A stretch of 64,000 nt of DNA from Acidihalobacter yilgarnensis (GTDB taxonomy: Bacteria; Pseudomonadota; Gammaproteobacteria; DSM-5130; Acidihalobacteraceae): NCBI RefSeq assembly GCF_001753245.1, contig NZ_CP017415.1:772501-836500 (forward strand). The letters are read 5' to 3'. The position numbers were made by a program, and so were the translations under genes. Shown here in pieces: positions 27,476-36,347 of this stretch. Below the pieces are notes generated by a model. The model was not told where the DNA came from. It was given only the letters and a program-made list of their open reading frames with translations, and did not search any database. Positions within the stretch are counted from its first letter, which is position 1. Every line of letters begins with the position of its first letter.

Positions 27476-28386
27476 GAAAGTGGATGGCCCTGGGGCGGGC
27501 TATAGCCCGTGGCGTGGAACATCGCTTGTGCTGCAGGGCTGCGCAGGAAATTGACGAAGTCATGCGCCAGTCGGGGGTGGCGGGCCTTACCCAGGACGGC
27601 GGCATAGAATACCAGTGGTTGGGGTTTTACCTGAACAGTTTTGCCACCAGCCGCTTGGACACTGAAGCTGGCGCGGTTGTACCAGCTTTGCATGTAGGCC
27701 GGTTCGCCCAGATTGATTTCATCGGGTAGCCGGATATAGGGCAGATGATGGGAACGCACGGCACTCAGATAACCGGCCACGGCATCGATCTGTCCTGACT
27801 CCAGTCGACTGAGCAGTGATGGCTCGGTAAATATCTGACGCGGGTTGCGCAAGGGGCCCAATATCGTCTTCACCAGATTGGGTTGGCGGTAGTACAACGC
27901 GGCGAGCTGGAAGCTCAGGATGATGTTGCGGCCCTGAGGGTCGGTCGCGGGATCGGTGCGGCCAAAGCGCAATCCCTTGCTTTCCAGTATCCGGTACCAG
28001 GCTTGCTTGCCTTGGGCAGCCTGGGCAAATCGCGCGGCGAAGCGTGATTTAGGACTATACGCGATGACCATTTGGGTGCTCGCAACCGGTACCGCGTGCT
28101 GCACCAAGCCCTCGCTGATCAGCAGCTGCATCGGCCCAGGTGTCACCGAGACGAAGACGTCGGCGTGTAGCTGTCCCGCCGCCAGCAGCCGGGCCAAGGC
28201 CCAGGCGCCTTGGCCGATACCGTGGATACTTGCATCATGGGTCTGTGCGAAGTTTGGGTCGATGTGACGGTCCATCACCACGCCCATGGAGCCGGCATAG
28301 GCAACGGTCAGGGTGGGCTTGGCCTGCGCCACCGAGCAGGCGACGGTCAGCAGGCCGAGCAGCAGTATGAATGGCGATTTACGCAT
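27472..28386 (-). CDS. tungstate/molybdate-binding periplasmic protein (WtpA/ModA-like)
   Basis: 304 residues from ATG 28386. Signal peptide FILLLGLLTVACSVAQA. The mature start LTVAYAGSMGVVMDRHIDPNF matches the AGSL oxyanion-loop region of WtpA-type proteins, followed by ADVFVSVTPGPMQLL, FGRTDPATDPQGRN and IRLPDEINLGEP, all family features. Binds tetrahedral oxyanions in the periplasm for import; tungstate and molybdate cannot be told apart here. A ModE-like box 60 bases before the ATG supports this substrate class. Confidence 0.87.
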   Translation of the reverse strand: MRKSPFILLLGLLTVACSVAQAKPTLTVAYAGSMGVVMDRHIDPNFAQTHDASIHGIGQGAWALARLLAAGQLHADVFVSVTPGPMQLLISEGLVQHAVPVASTQMVIAYSPKSRFAARFAQAAQGKQAWYRILESKGLRFGRTDPATDPQGRNIILSFQLAALYYRQPNLVKTILGPLRNPRQIFTEPSLLSRLESGQIDAVAGYLSAVRSHHLPYIRLPDEINLGEPAYMQSWYNRASFSVQAAGGKTVQVKPQPLVFYAAVLGKARHPRLAHDFVNFLRSPAAQAMFHATGYSPPQGHPLS

Positions 28387-28422
28387 GAGGTGATTCCTGG
28401 TTGGCGCGGTCGGCTTCGGTGG

Positions 28423-28439
28423 GGCTCTATCATAGAGCC
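28423..28439 (-). promoter_or_regulatory. perfect 17-bp inverted repeat in the transporter promoter
   Basis: GGCTCTAT-C-ATAGAGCC, 8-bp arms around one base. On the minus strand it contains TATGAT, a fair -10 for the transporter operon. The 17 bases before that lead back into the ModE-like box, so the two sites would overlap the same promoter. Confidence 0.5.
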
Positions 28440-28445
28440 GTTGGG

Positions 28446-28473
28446 TTCGAAATATATCACCGTATATAGCGAC
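28446..28473 (-). promoter_or_regulatory. ModE-like binding site
   Basis: Minus strand reads TCGCTATATA-CGGTGA-TATATTTCGA. The E. coli ModE consensus is ATCGCTATATA-N6/7-TATATAACGAT. The left half matches at 10 of 11 positions and the right half keeps TATAT and CGA. It lies about 60 bases before the binding-protein ATG and just downstream of a ModE-type regulator gene. Confidence 0.75.
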
Positions 28474-28555
28474 CGTCACCGTCATCGCGCAGATGCTCAA
28501 GAAGTCGATGGGCGTTCTGGAAGTAGAGGAGAAGTGCCTCGCCGCGCGAAGACGG

Positions 28556-28915
28556 TTATTCCGGGTCGCGCGGGGGATTGAGCAACAGCTCAAGTGCTTC
28601 GATATCGTCGGCGATAGCCATGCGGGCCTTGTGCTCCATGCTGCGATAGCGTTGCAGGATTTCGCGCCCGCCTGGCGTCAGCTGCGCGCCACCGCCACCG
28701 CTGCCGCCGGTCGCGGTATCAACGAGAGGGGTGCGGAAGCTTTGGTTCATGGTGTCGACCAGCACCCAGGCACGCCGGTAAGACATGTTCATGTGACGCG
28801 CGGCCGCTGAGATGGAACCGGTGGATTCGATGGCTTCAAGCAGATCGGCTTTGCCCGGCCCTAGGGCGATAACCGTGCCGAGCAGTATGCGGATACGAGG
28901 TCCGCGCGAACTCAT
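28556..28915 (-). CDS. ModE-type N-terminal winged-helix regulator, no Mop domain
   Basis: 119 residues. [37 protein letters not shown] is the ModE/LysR-like HTH, and [28 protein letters not shown] is the ModE wing. The Mop ligand-binding domains of E. coli ModE (262 residues) are absent, so it must sense oxyanion through a separate protein or not at all. The ATG overlaps the argF stop (ATGA), so it is translated with argD-argF, and it precedes the transporter operon with its own ModE-like site. Confidence 0.88.
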   Translation of the reverse strand: MSSRGPRIRILLGTVIALGPGKADLLEAIESTGSISAAARHMNMSYRRAWVLVDTMNQSFRTPLVDTATGGSGGGGAQLTPGGREILQRYRSMEHKARMAIADDIEALELLLNPPRDPE

Positions 28916-29829
28916 CCGCGTAATGAAACGTCGAGCAGGAATTCCAGTAGCGACTTCTGCGCGTGCAGGCGGTTTTCCGCTTCATCCCAGACGACGCTTT
29001 GCGGACCGTCGATCACGCCGGCAGCGACTTCTTCTCCGCGGTGCGCGGGCAGGCAGTGCATGAATAGCGCGCCGTGTGCCGCGCAGGCCATCACCGCTTC
29101 GTCGATCTGGTAGGCGGTAAAGGCCTCGGCACGCCGCGCCTGCTCCTCTTCCTGGCCCATGCTCGCCCAGACGTCGGTGACCAGAAGATCGGCATTCGTA
29201 GCGGCGAGTTTTGCATCCTGCATGAGGGTGACGTGGTCACCGGCCTTCTCGATGAAGCGCGTATCCGGTTCGTAGCCTGGGGGGCAAGCAATGCGAAGGT
29301 GGAAGTCGAGCAGGCGCGCGGCATTCATCCAGGAGTGGCACATGTTGTTGCCGTCGCCGATCCAGGCGACGGTTCGGCCGCTGATGTCGCCACGGTGTTC
29401 GGTATAGGTCTGCAGGTCGGCAAGTAATTGACAAGGATGTACGTCGTCGCTGAGGCCGTTGATCACCGGCACCCGCGAGTGTGCGGCGAAGCGTTCCAGC
29501 GTTTCATGCGCGAAGGTACGGATCATGACCACGTCGACCATACGCGAGAGGACGCGGGCGGTATCCTCGATCGGTTCGCCGCGGCCGAGTTGAGTATCGC
29601 GTGGCGACAGAAACAGGGCGTGACCGCCGAGCTGAGCCATGCCGACCTCGAAGGATACGCGGGTACGCGTCGAGGCCTTTTCGAAGATCATGCCAAGGGT
29701 TTTGCCCTGTAGAGGGGCATGGCGATCACCTCGGTGCTGGATCGCTTTAAGCTCGCTCGCGCGTTTGATCACGGCACGGAGTTCGTCCGTGTCCAGGTCG
29801 TCCAGGGTCAGGAAGTGGCGCCGTTTCAT
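28912..29829 (-). CDS. argF: ornithine carbamoyltransferase
   Basis: Makes citrulline from ornithine and carbamoyl phosphate. ATG 29829 gives 305 residues. Signatures: [20 protein letters not shown] (carbamoyl-phosphate loop), [14 protein letters not shown] and the catalytic [11 protein letters not shown]. The start overlaps the argD stop and its stop overlaps the ModE-like gene (both ATGA), a tight three-gene unit. Confidence 0.95.
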   Translation of the reverse strand: MKRRHFLTLDDLDTDELRAVIKRASELKAIQHRGDRHAPLQGKTLGMIFEKASTRTRVSFEVGMAQLGGHALFLSPRDTQLGRGEPIEDTARVLSRMVDVVMIRTFAHETLERFAAHSRVPVINGLSDDVHPCQLLADLQTYTEHRGDISGRTVAWIGDGNNMCHSWMNAARLLDFHLRIACPPGYEPDTRFIEKAGDHVTLMQDAKLAATNADLLVTDVWASMGQEEEQARRAEAFTAYQIDEAVMACAAHGALFMHCLPAHRGEEVAAGVIDGPQSVVWDEAENRLHAQKSLLEFLLDVSLRG

Positions 29830-31022
29830 GCTTGCGCAATCTCCGGGGAGGTGGCCAGAAAGTCCTCGATCAGCTCGCAGAGGGTCGTGACCAGCGTGTT
29901 TGCCTGGATGTCGTCCAGCACCAGTGGTGGCAGTAGGCGGATCACATTGCCGGCGGTGACATTGATGAGCAAGTGACGTTCCAGTGCCTGCTGCACGAGT
30001 GCGCCGCACGGGCGGTCGAGTTCGATGCCGAGGAGCAGACCGCAACCGCGGATCGCTACGACTCCAGGCAGGCCGGCGAGGCGCTCGCGCAGTGCGTCAA
30101 GCAGGTGTGTGCCGAGTGCGGCGGCCCGCTCGACCAGGCCCTGGGTCTCGATGGTCTCAATGACCGCTTCCGCGGCGCGACAGGCCAAGGGATTGCCGCC
30201 AAATGTGGAGCCGTGATTACCGGGGCCGAGCACTTCGGCGGCATGGCCGCGTGCAAGGCAGGCGCCTATCGGTACGCCATTGCCCAGCGCCTTGGCGACC
30301 GTCATCACATCGGGGCGGATGCCGCTGAGCTGGTGCGCGAACCAGCGCCCGGCCCGGCCCATGCCGGTCTGTATTTCATCGAGCATCAGTAACCAGCCGA
30401 ATTCGTCGCATAGCGCTCGTAGGGCCGGCAGGTAAGTCTCTGACGGGATGCGGATACCACCTTCGCCCTGTATTGGCTCGACGAGTACGGCCACAACATT
30501 GGGGCGATTGGCTGCGATGGTGCGCAGCGCGTCGATGTCGTCGTAGGGCGCGCGCACGAAGCCGCGCACTAGCGGTTCGAATCCGGCCTGAACCTTGCGG
30601 TTGCCGGTAGCAGAGAGTGTCGCGAGGGTGCGACCGTGGAAGCTGTTTTCCATGACCACGATCTCGGGCAGGTCGATCCCGCGCTGATGTCCATGCAGGC
30701 GTGCGAGCTTGATGGCGGCCTCGTTGGCTTCGGCACCGGAGTTGCCGAAGAACACACGGTCCATGCGTGCGATTGCACACAGGCGGTCACCCAGGCGCTC
30801 CTGCAGGGGAATGTGGTACAGATTCGAGGTATGCAACAGCGTGGCGGCCTGGTCCGACAATGCGGCCCCGATGGCAGGGTGTGCGTGCCCGAGTCCGCAG
30901 ACAGCGATGCCTGAAAGGGCATCCAGGTATGCCGTGCCCTGATCGTCGTACAACCAGGCACCTTCGCCGCGTACGAAGCTGACGGGTAGCCGTGCATAGG
31001 TATGCATCAGTGTGTCACTCAT
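29826..31022 (-). CDS. argD: acetylornithine aminotransferase
   Basis: Class III PLP aminotransferase producing N2-acetylornithine. The ATG at 31022 gives 398 residues opening [32 protein letters not shown] binding: [33 protein letters not shown] and the Schiff-base Lys in [28 protein letters not shown] is the usual C-terminal-domain motif. A hairpin followed by T-rich bases sits just before the start (31041-31067) and could modulate read-through from sodB. Confidence 0.95.
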   Translation of the reverse strand: MSDTLMHTYARLPVSFVRGEGAWLYDDQGTAYLDALSGIAVCGLGHAHPAIGAALSDQAATLLHTSNLYHIPLQERLGDRLCAIARMDRVFFGNSGAEANEAAIKLARLHGHQRGIDLPEIVVMENSFHGRTLATLSATGNRKVQAGFEPLVRGFVRAPYDDIDALRTIAANRPNVVAVLVEPIQGEGGIRIPSETYLPALRALCDEFGWLLMLDEIQTGMGRAGRWFAHQLSGIRPDVMTVAKALGNGVPIGACLARGHAAEVLGPGNHGSTFGGNPLACRAAEAVIETIETQGLVERAAALGTHLLDALRERLAGLPGVVAIRGCGLLLGIELDRPCGALVQQALERHLLINVTAGNVIRLLPPLVLDDIQANTLVTTLCELIEDFLATSPEIAQA

Positions 31023-31040
31023 GGGTATAGGCCGCCATAA

Positions 31041-31067
31041 ACGAAAACGGCAGCACTCGGGCTGCCG
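31041..31067 (-). terminator. hairpin with T-rich tail before argD
   Basis: On the minus strand CGGCAGC-CCGAGT-GCTGCCG is followed by TTTTCGT and lies about 20 bases before the argD ATG. It looks like a weak intrinsic terminator or attenuator. It comes after the strong sodB terminator, so it may act on argD-initiated or read-through transcripts. Confidence 0.5.
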
Positions 31068-31095
31068 GAAAAGCCGATTATAAGCGTCGTCCGCC

Positions 31096-31137
31096 GAAAT
31101 AAAAGCCCCTGCCCAGCGTGTGGCTGGGCAGGGGCTT
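31096..31137 (-). terminator. strong intrinsic terminator after sodB
   Basis: Perfect 15-bp stem AAGCCCCTGCCCAGC (31103-31117) / GCTGGGCAGGGGCTT (31123-31137), 5-nt loop. On the minus strand it runs directly into TTTTATTTC. It begins 8 bases past the sodB stop. Confidence 0.9.
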
Positions 31138-31144
31138 GGTGCGA

Positions 31145-31729
31145 TTAGGCGCCGAGGTTCTTCGCGACGAAGGACCAGTCGACCAGATTCCACCAGCCTT
31201 CCAGGTATTTCGGGCGGGCGTTGCGATAATCGATGTAGTACGCATGCTCCCAGACGTCCACGGTCATCAACGGTGTGAGACCGTCGCGCAGCGGGTTGGC
31301 GGCATTGCCGGTGTTGACGATTTCGAGGTTACCGGCGGCGTTCTTGACCAGCCAGGTCCAGCCTGAGCCGAAGTTGGTGGTAGCGGACTGGGCGAATTTT
31401 TCCTTGAACGAGGCAAAATCGCCAAAGGCCTTGGTGATGGCCTCAGCCAGGGCGCCGGTGGGTTCGCCGCCGCCATTGGGCGACAGACCATTGAAATAGA
31501 AGGTGTGGTTCCATACCTGCGCGGCATTGTTGAAGATACCGCCGGCTGGCGCCTTGCGAATGATATCTTCCAGGCTGGCGCCCTCGAATTCGGTGCCGGG
31601 CACAAGCTTGTTGAGATTGGCCACGTAGGTGGCATGGTGCTTGTCGTGATGGAACTCCAGCGTCTCGGCTGAAATATGGGGTTCCAGGGCATTCTTGGCG
31701 TAGGCCAGAGGTGGCAGTTCGAAGGCCAT
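31145..31729 (-). CDS. sodB: superoxide dismutase, iron type
   Basis: 194 residues from ATG 31729 (the frame is open to 31942 but the family starts MAFELPPL). Metal ligands: H27 (FHHDKHH), H75 (AQVWNHTFYF), and Asp and His of VDVWEHAYYIDY. The Gln in NNAAQVWNHTFYF and the overall pattern favour Fe over Mn. Cytoplasmic defence against superoxide, useful in an oxygen-using sulfur oxidiser. Divergent from the amidotransferase gene. Confidence 0.95.
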   Translation of the reverse strand: MAFELPPLAYAKNALEPHISAETLEFHHDKHHATYVANLNKLVPGTEFEGASLEDIIRKAPAGGIFNNAAQVWNHTFYFNGLSPNGGGEPTGALAEAITKAFGDFASFKEKFAQSATTNFGSGWTWLVKNAAGNLEIVNTGNAANPLRDGLTPLMTVDVWEHAYYIDYRNARPKYLEGWWNLVDWSFVAKNLGA

Positions 31730-31874
31730 CTGATTTTCTCCTTTGGGTTGTCGGGGGTTTCTGCGTGGGCAGGCGTGACGCCCGGCCCGACGTTCTGGAT
31801 GAGGGTGCCTAACATAGGCCAGGCAGGTCGGACATGCAATAATGCCTCGCCTTTGAACTGCCGATGAGGACGCT

Positions 31875-33665
31875 ATGTGTGGGATCGCCGGTGAACTGGG
31901 TTTTGGAGGCAGACTTCCCGAGTCGGCCGTTTTGCAACGCATGCTCGACCGCCTGCGTCGGCGCGGGCCCGATCACGAGGGGCATTATCGCGAGGGGCCG
32001 GTACTGCTGGGCCACCGCCGGCTGGCGATCATTGATCTGTCGTCCGCAGCCGACCAGCCGATGGTCGATGCCGCGACGGGTGCCACGATCGTATTCAACG
32101 GCACCATCTACAACTATCCGGCCTTGCGCAATGAGCTGATCGGGAGAGGGCATAGCTTCCGTTCCACGGGAGATACGGAGGTCATTCTCAAGGCCTATGC
32201 GGAATGGGGAGAGGCCTGCGTCGAAAGGCTGATTGGCATGTTTGCCTTCGCCATCTGGGACGTGCGTGCGCAGCGATTGTTCCTGGCACGGGATCGGCTG
32301 GGCATCAAGCCCCTGTATTACAGCGAAACGCGCAATGGTTTCCGATTCGCCTCCAACGTTCAGGCGTTGCTGGCAGGGGGGGATGTCGACAGTGGAATCG
32401 ATCCGATCGCGCTGCACCACCATCTGAGTCTACACGCCGTGGTACCGGCACCGCGGACTTTGCTCAAGGGCGTGCGCAAGCTGCCGCCCGCTCATACGTT
32501 GAGCATTGGCTCCGACGGGCGTCAGCAAATGCGTGCCTATTGGCGGCTAGAGGCGCGTCGCCCGGCCGAGCCGCGCAGCGAGCAGGAGTGGATCGAGGCC
32601 GTTCACGGTGCCTTACGCACGGCGGTCGAGCGGCGTATGCGCATTGCCGATGTGCCGGTCGGCGTGCTGCTCTCTGGTGGGCTGGACTCCAGCCTGTTGG
32701 TGGCCTTGCTGGCCGAATCCGGTGTCGACAAGCTCAAAACCTTTACCGTGGGTTTTGAGGATCAGCCCGAGGAAAAGGGTAGCGAGTTCGAGTATTCAGA
32801 CCCGGTTGCCGAACGCTACGCTACCGAACATTACAAGTTTGAAATTCCCAATGGCGAGGTGCTTACGCGCCTGCCCGAGGCGGTCGATCAAATGTCCGAG
32901 CCGATGGTGGCGCAGGATGCGGTGGCCTTCTATCTGCTATCCGGCCAAGTGTCGCGTCACGTCAAGGCCGTGCAATCCGGCCAGGGCGCGGACGAGGTCT
33001 TCGGCGGCTATTTCTGGTATTCGCAAATGGCTGAGGCTCAGGGGACGCCGATTGAGCGTTTCCGGCCGCGCTATTTCGACCGAGACCATGCCGAATACCT
33101 GCGCACGGTCATGCCCGCCTATGCCACCGAGGATGTCACATCAGCCTATATCGCCGAGCGTCTTGCCGAACCCGGTGCCGATGAATTCATCGATCAGGTG
33201 CTGCGCCTCGACACCACCACGCTGATCGTCGACGATCCGGTCAAGCGCGTGGACAACATGACCATGGCCTGGGGCTTGGAGGCGCGTGTGCCTTTCCTCG
33301 ATCACGAACTCGTCGAGCTGGCCGCGAGCATGCCACCTGAACTCAAGCTGCGTGGCGGCGGTAAATATGTACTCAAGCAGATCGCGCGTGGGCGCATCCC
33401 AGATGCCGTCATCGACCGCCCCAAGGGGTATTTCCCGGTGCCCGCGCTCAAGTACGTGCGTGGGGAGGCCTTCGATTTCATGGCCGATATCGTCAATTCG
33501 CAGGCGAGCCGGGAGCGCGGTCTGTTCCGACGCGAGTATGTCGATGCGCTGTTGGCGGATCCCGAGGGCGAGGACAGTTTCACGGCCATTCGCGGCAACA
33601 AGCTCTGGCATATGGCCTTGCTGGAGTTGTGGCTGCAACGCCACCTGGGTGGAGATGCCCTATGA
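31875..33665 (+). CDS. N-acetylglutaminylglutamine amidotransferase (asparagine synthase family)
   Basis: 596 residues. N-terminal class II glutaminase with Cys2 (MCGIAGELGF), RRGPDHEGH and FNGTIYNYPALR. The C-terminal synthetase has the ATP loop LLSGGLDSSLL. The long match to NAGGN amidotransferases covers HAVVPAPRTLLKGV, the segment ending QSGQGADEVFGGYFWY, and LIVDDPVKRVDNMTMAWGLE with ARVPFLDHELVELA and DRPKGYFPVPALKYV. These make the osmoprotectant dipeptide N-acetylglutaminylglutamine amide. The partner synthetase (GNAT plus ATP-grasp) and M42 peptidase normally next to it are absent; instead a decayed copy of this gene's 3' end follows. A general asparagine synthetase is the alternative. 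Confidence 0.82.
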   Translation: MCGIAGELGFGGRLPESAVLQRMLDRLRRRGPDHEGHYREGPVLLGHRRLAIIDLSSAADQPMVDAATGATIVFNGTIYNYPALRNELIGRGHSFRSTGDTEVILKAYAEWGEACVERLIGMFAFAIWDVRAQRLFLARDRLGIKPLYYSETRNGFRFASNVQALLAGGDVDSGIDPIALHHHLSLHAVVPAPRTLLKGVRKLPPAHTLSIGSDGRQQMRAYWRLEARRPAEPRSEQEWIEAVHGALRTAVERRMRIADVPVGVLLSGGLDSSLLVALLAESGVDKLKTFTVGFEDQPEEKGSEFEYSDPVAERYATEHYKFEIPNGEVLTRLPEAVDQMSEPMVAQDAVAFYLLSGQVSRHVKAVQSGQGADEVFGGYFWYSQMAEAQGTPIERFRPRYFDRDHAEYLRTVMPAYATEDVTSAYIAERLAEPGADEFIDQVLRLDTTTLIVDDPVKRVDNMTMAWGLEARVPFLDHELVELAASMPPELKLRGGGKYVLKQIARGRIPDAVIDRPKGYFPVPALKYVRGEAFDFMADIVNSQASRERGLFRREYVDALLADPEGEDSFTAIRGNKLWHMALLELWLQRHLGGDAL

Positions 33666-33666
33666 C

Positions 33667-33884
33667 GGGTCGAATACTCGATGCGTCATAGGGGGCTGCC
33701 CACTATCAGCTACGCGAAAATTTCATACTAAATCGGGGTGCCGATAAAGATGGTTTTGGCATGCCGAGACTTCGTTAGAGGCCATGTGAAACCCGATTTC
33801 TGCATCACCGGGGTGCCAGTCATGCCGGCGCAGCAAACGACCGTCCGTAATCGGATATCGGACGGCTGCTGCATACAGACCGCT
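33667..33884. other. non-coding stretch between amidotransferase and its remnant
   Basis: No supported gene. The motif CGGGGTGCC occurs near 33735 and 33809 and again in the remnant near 33941, so parts may be more deeply decayed copies of the same segment; this is weak. Confidence 0.4.
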
Positions 33885-34130
33885 GCGCTTTCGCCCGTTG
33901 CGCACGCCTGATGCGTCATCGGCCGATCCAAGCGGTATTTCGGGGTGCCGGCGCAAATATGTTCGTGGCGAAGCCTTCTATTTCATGATGGGTGCCGTCA
34001 AGCCGCGGACGTTTCCAGAGCCGATCTGCCCTGATGCGCGTATGTTGATGCTCGATTGGCTGATCTTGAGGGCAGCATCACGGCTATCCGAAGTCACAAA
34101 CTCTGGCATCTGGAGTTTCTACCGTGACAC
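33885..34130 (+). pseudogene. decayed partial copy of the upstream amidotransferase 3' end
   Basis: From about 33885 the DNA follows the amidotransferase gene (from about 33390) with many changes. Aligned pieces: TGATGCGTCATCGGCCGATC against AGATGCCGTCATCGACCGCC, then CGGTATTTCGGGGTGCCGG, CGTGGCGAAGCCTTCTATTT against CGTGGGGAGGCCTTCGATTT, and the tail CACGGCTATCC...CTCTGGCATCTGG. In protein terms KYVRGEAFYFM matches KYVRGEAFDFM. The frame is not maintained throughout. This marks an old tandem duplication or deletion event. The preceding 33667-33884 holds no gene. Confidence 0.7.
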
Positions 34131-34276
34131 CGTGACACCCGGGCGACGATGCCGGTCTAACGCCGTGACCGCAAAACCGCGTGAACAGCGGGCTTAATTT
34201 TCCGGGTTAACGCGGTAGACTGCTTGCGTCACGGAATTTCCTTTCCGCTCCCAAACCAGACCGAACGAGGTGACGC

Positions 34277-34609
34277 ATGGACGTCATGGAACGAATTGAC
34301 CAGCAGGTGAAAAGCAATCCCGTGGTGTTGTTCATGAAGGGCACGCCGCAGTTTCCCATGTGCGGCTTCTCCAGTCGCACAGCCGAGGCGCTCAAGCGCT
34401 GCAGCGAAGATTTTGCCTACGTGAATGTATTGGCGGACCCCGAAGTGTTCGAGAATCTGCCCCGTTATGCCAATTGGCCAACCTTCCCGCAGCTCTATAT
34501 TAATGGCGAGTTGGTGGGTGGGTGCGACATCACGCTCGAGATGTACCAGAGCGGCGAACTGGAGACGGCCGTGAAAGCCGCGATCACGCGCAGCAGCGGG
34601 GTGGCCTGA
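34277..34609 (+). CDS. grxD: monothiol glutaredoxin
   Basis: 110 residues. CGFS active site (C29) in TPQFPMCGFSSRT, followed by the glutathione-binding WPTFPQLYINGELVGGCDI. Grx4-type proteins carry a [2Fe-2S] cluster bridged with glutathione and hand it to other iron-sulfur proteins, often with BolA. Stand-alone here between the amidotransferase remnant and a convergent response regulator. Confidence 0.96.
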   Translation: MDVMERIDQQVKSNPVVLFMKGTPQFPMCGFSSRTAEALKRCSEDFAYVNVLADPEVFENLPRYANWPTFPQLYINGELVGGCDITLEMYQSGELETAVKAAITRSSGVA

Positions 34610-34636
34610 TCTGAATTCGGATTTGGGGTGGTCGGT

Positions 34637-35587
34637 TCAGCGGTAAATGAAGCCGTTGCGTCCGGCCACCTTGGCGGCGGCCAGATTGTCCTCGGCTGCA
34701 CCGATGAAGGTGCTTAGCGGCTCAATCGCCTGATCCGAATGGTGACAATGGGCGCCCACCGAGACCGTGATCTCGATGTCGCCCATGTCGCTGTGATACG
34801 CGCGCATGCCTGTGGTTTCGACGAGGCGGGCAAACAGATCGGGGCGCGGCAGGCTCGGTTCCTGATAGGCCATCGCGATTGCGAAGGTATCTTCCCCGTG
34901 GCGGGTGATTACATCGGTGGGTCTCACCGCGTTGCGTAGACGCAGGGCGACGTTGTTTAGCATGTCGTCGCCGATGTCGTAGCTGTAGCGCTCGTTGATG
35001 CGCTTGAAATGGTCGATGGCCACCAGGGCGACGCAGACGCCGCCGTGGCGTGCCTGGGCCACTCGCAGCATGGCCTCGATCCGCTGTTCCAGATAACGAC
35101 GATTGCCAAGTCCGGTCAGGGCGTCTATCTGGTTCGAGGCGATGAGTTCGCGATTGGCGGCCTGGACCGCATCGGCGGTTTGCAGCAGGGCGTTGTGTAG
35201 CGATGCAATACGCCCCGCGCCGTAGACGCGGGCGGCGAGCGCATTGGCTTCCGGCGGCTTGACCAGATAGTCGTCAACGCCACGCCTGAAGGCCTCAAGT
35301 AAGGCCTCGTTCTCGCCTTTGGCGGTGAACAGCAGGACGGCGGTATACCAGTGGCGGCGCTCGTCCAGACGTCGAATTTCGTCAAGCAGGTCGAGCCCGC
35401 TCATGCCGGGCATAACCCAGTCGGCAAGGATCACGTCGGCGCGGCGCTCGGTGGCCATTTTGAGCGCCTCGGCGCCGGTGGGAGCCAAGCGTATGTCGGT
35501 ATAACCGATCTTCCGTAGGCTCTGTTCGAGCACCACGCGGGAGAAGCGCATGTCATCGACGACGATCAGGCTAAGTTCCGGCGGCAA
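34637..35587 (-). CDS. response regulator with degenerate GGDEF domain
   Basis: 316 residues. Receiver 1-125 with acidic DD11-12, phospho-acceptor D56 (VILADWVMPG) and K110 (YLVKPPE). The diguanylate-cyclase fold (from about 150) begins DALTGLGNRRYLEQRI. The signature reads GEDTF (231-235) instead of GGDEF, and the first metal Asp of the DIDHFK motif is Ala (VAIDHFK, A190), so c-di-GMP synthesis is unlikely. It may bind nucleotide or act as a regulated scaffold. Family is certain; loss of activity is inferred from these residues. Confidence 0.88.
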   Translation of the reverse strand: MPPELSLIVVDDMRFSRVVLEQSLRKIGYTDIRLAPTGAEALKMATERRADVILADWVMPGMSGLDLLDEIRRLDERRHWYTAVLLFTAKGENEALLEAFRRGVDDYLVKPPEANALAARVYGAGRIASLHNALLQTADAVQAANRELIASNQIDALTGLGNRRYLEQRIEAMLRVAQARHGGVCVALVAIDHFKRINERYSYDIGDDMLNNVALRLRNAVRPTDVITRHGEDTFAIAMAYQEPSLPRPDLFARLVETTGMRAYHSDMGDIEITVSVGAHCHHSDQAIEPLSTFIGAAEDNLAAAKVAGRNGFIYR

Positions 35588-35687
35588 CGTTCCCCCTCAC
35601 GCTTATGCGAACGGTTGGTAGTTGATCATAATAAACGATTATCGCCGTATAATGCGTGCCTTGATGCCTTGCTCGTGGTAGGCAGTT

Positions 35688-36347
35688 TCAGTTCGCTTCG
35701 CCGATCGTGTGTCCGTGGCTTTTTTGCCAGCGATTGAGTACACCGCAGAACAGTTCGGCGGTCATCTCTGCATCATAGGTCGCGCTATGCGCCTGCGCCG
35801 TATTCCACTCCAACCCGGCCGCGCGTACGGCGCGCGCCAGCACGGTCTGACCATAGGCCATCGCGGCGAGTGTGACCGTGTCGAAATTGCTGAATGGATG
35901 AAAGGGGTTGCGCTTCAGCCCGGTGCGGGAGACTGCGGCGTTGACGAAGCCTAGGTCGAAGGCCGCGTTATGTCCCACTAGGATGGCGCGGGTGCACTCG
36001 TTCTCGCCGACTGCGCGTCGCACTTCCTTGAACACGTCGCTCAAGGCCTCTTTCTCGGGAATGGCCAGACGTAGCGGATGCCAAGGATCGATGCCGTTGA
36101 CCTCCAGCGACGCGGGTTCGAGATTGGCGCCATCGAAGGGTACGACATGGCGACTGATCGTCTGGTCGCGATGGATGTAGCCCGACTCGTCCATGCGCAG
36201 CGTGATCGCAGCGATCTGCAGCAGGGCGTCGGTCTGGGCGTTGAAACCGCCTGTTTCGACATCGACAACTACAGGTAGGAAACCGCGAAAGCGCTGGCCG
36301 ATCGGGACGTATTCACTCATTTGAGGCAGGTTCGTGGCATATGGCAT
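35688..36347 (-). CDS. rnt: ribonuclease T
   Basis: DEDDh 3'-5' exonuclease that trims the 3' ends of tRNA and other stable RNAs. 219 residues. Exo [12 protein letters not shown] (D29, E31), the RNase T-specific [18 protein letters not shown], Exo [38 protein letters not shown] and Exo [18 protein letters not shown]. Start ATG 36347; [19 protein letters not shown] is the canonical N terminus, so a start at the in-frame ATG 36320 is also possible. Confidence 0.94.
   Translation of the reverse strand: MPYATNLPQMSEYVPIGQRFRGFLPVVVDVETGGFNAQTDALLQIAAITLRMDESGYIHRDQTISRHVVPFDGANLEPASLEVNGIDPWHPLRLAIPEKEALSDVFKEVRRAVGENECTRAILVGHNAAFDLGFVNAAVSRTGLKRNPFHPFSNFDTVTLAAMAYGQTVLARAVRAAGLEWNTAQAHSATYDAEMTAELFCGVLNRWQKSHGHTIGEAN

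Noticed and set aside
33898-34197. 99-residue plus frame after the amidotransferase
   Set aside because: It is a fragment of the decayed amidotransferase copy, not a gene of its own.
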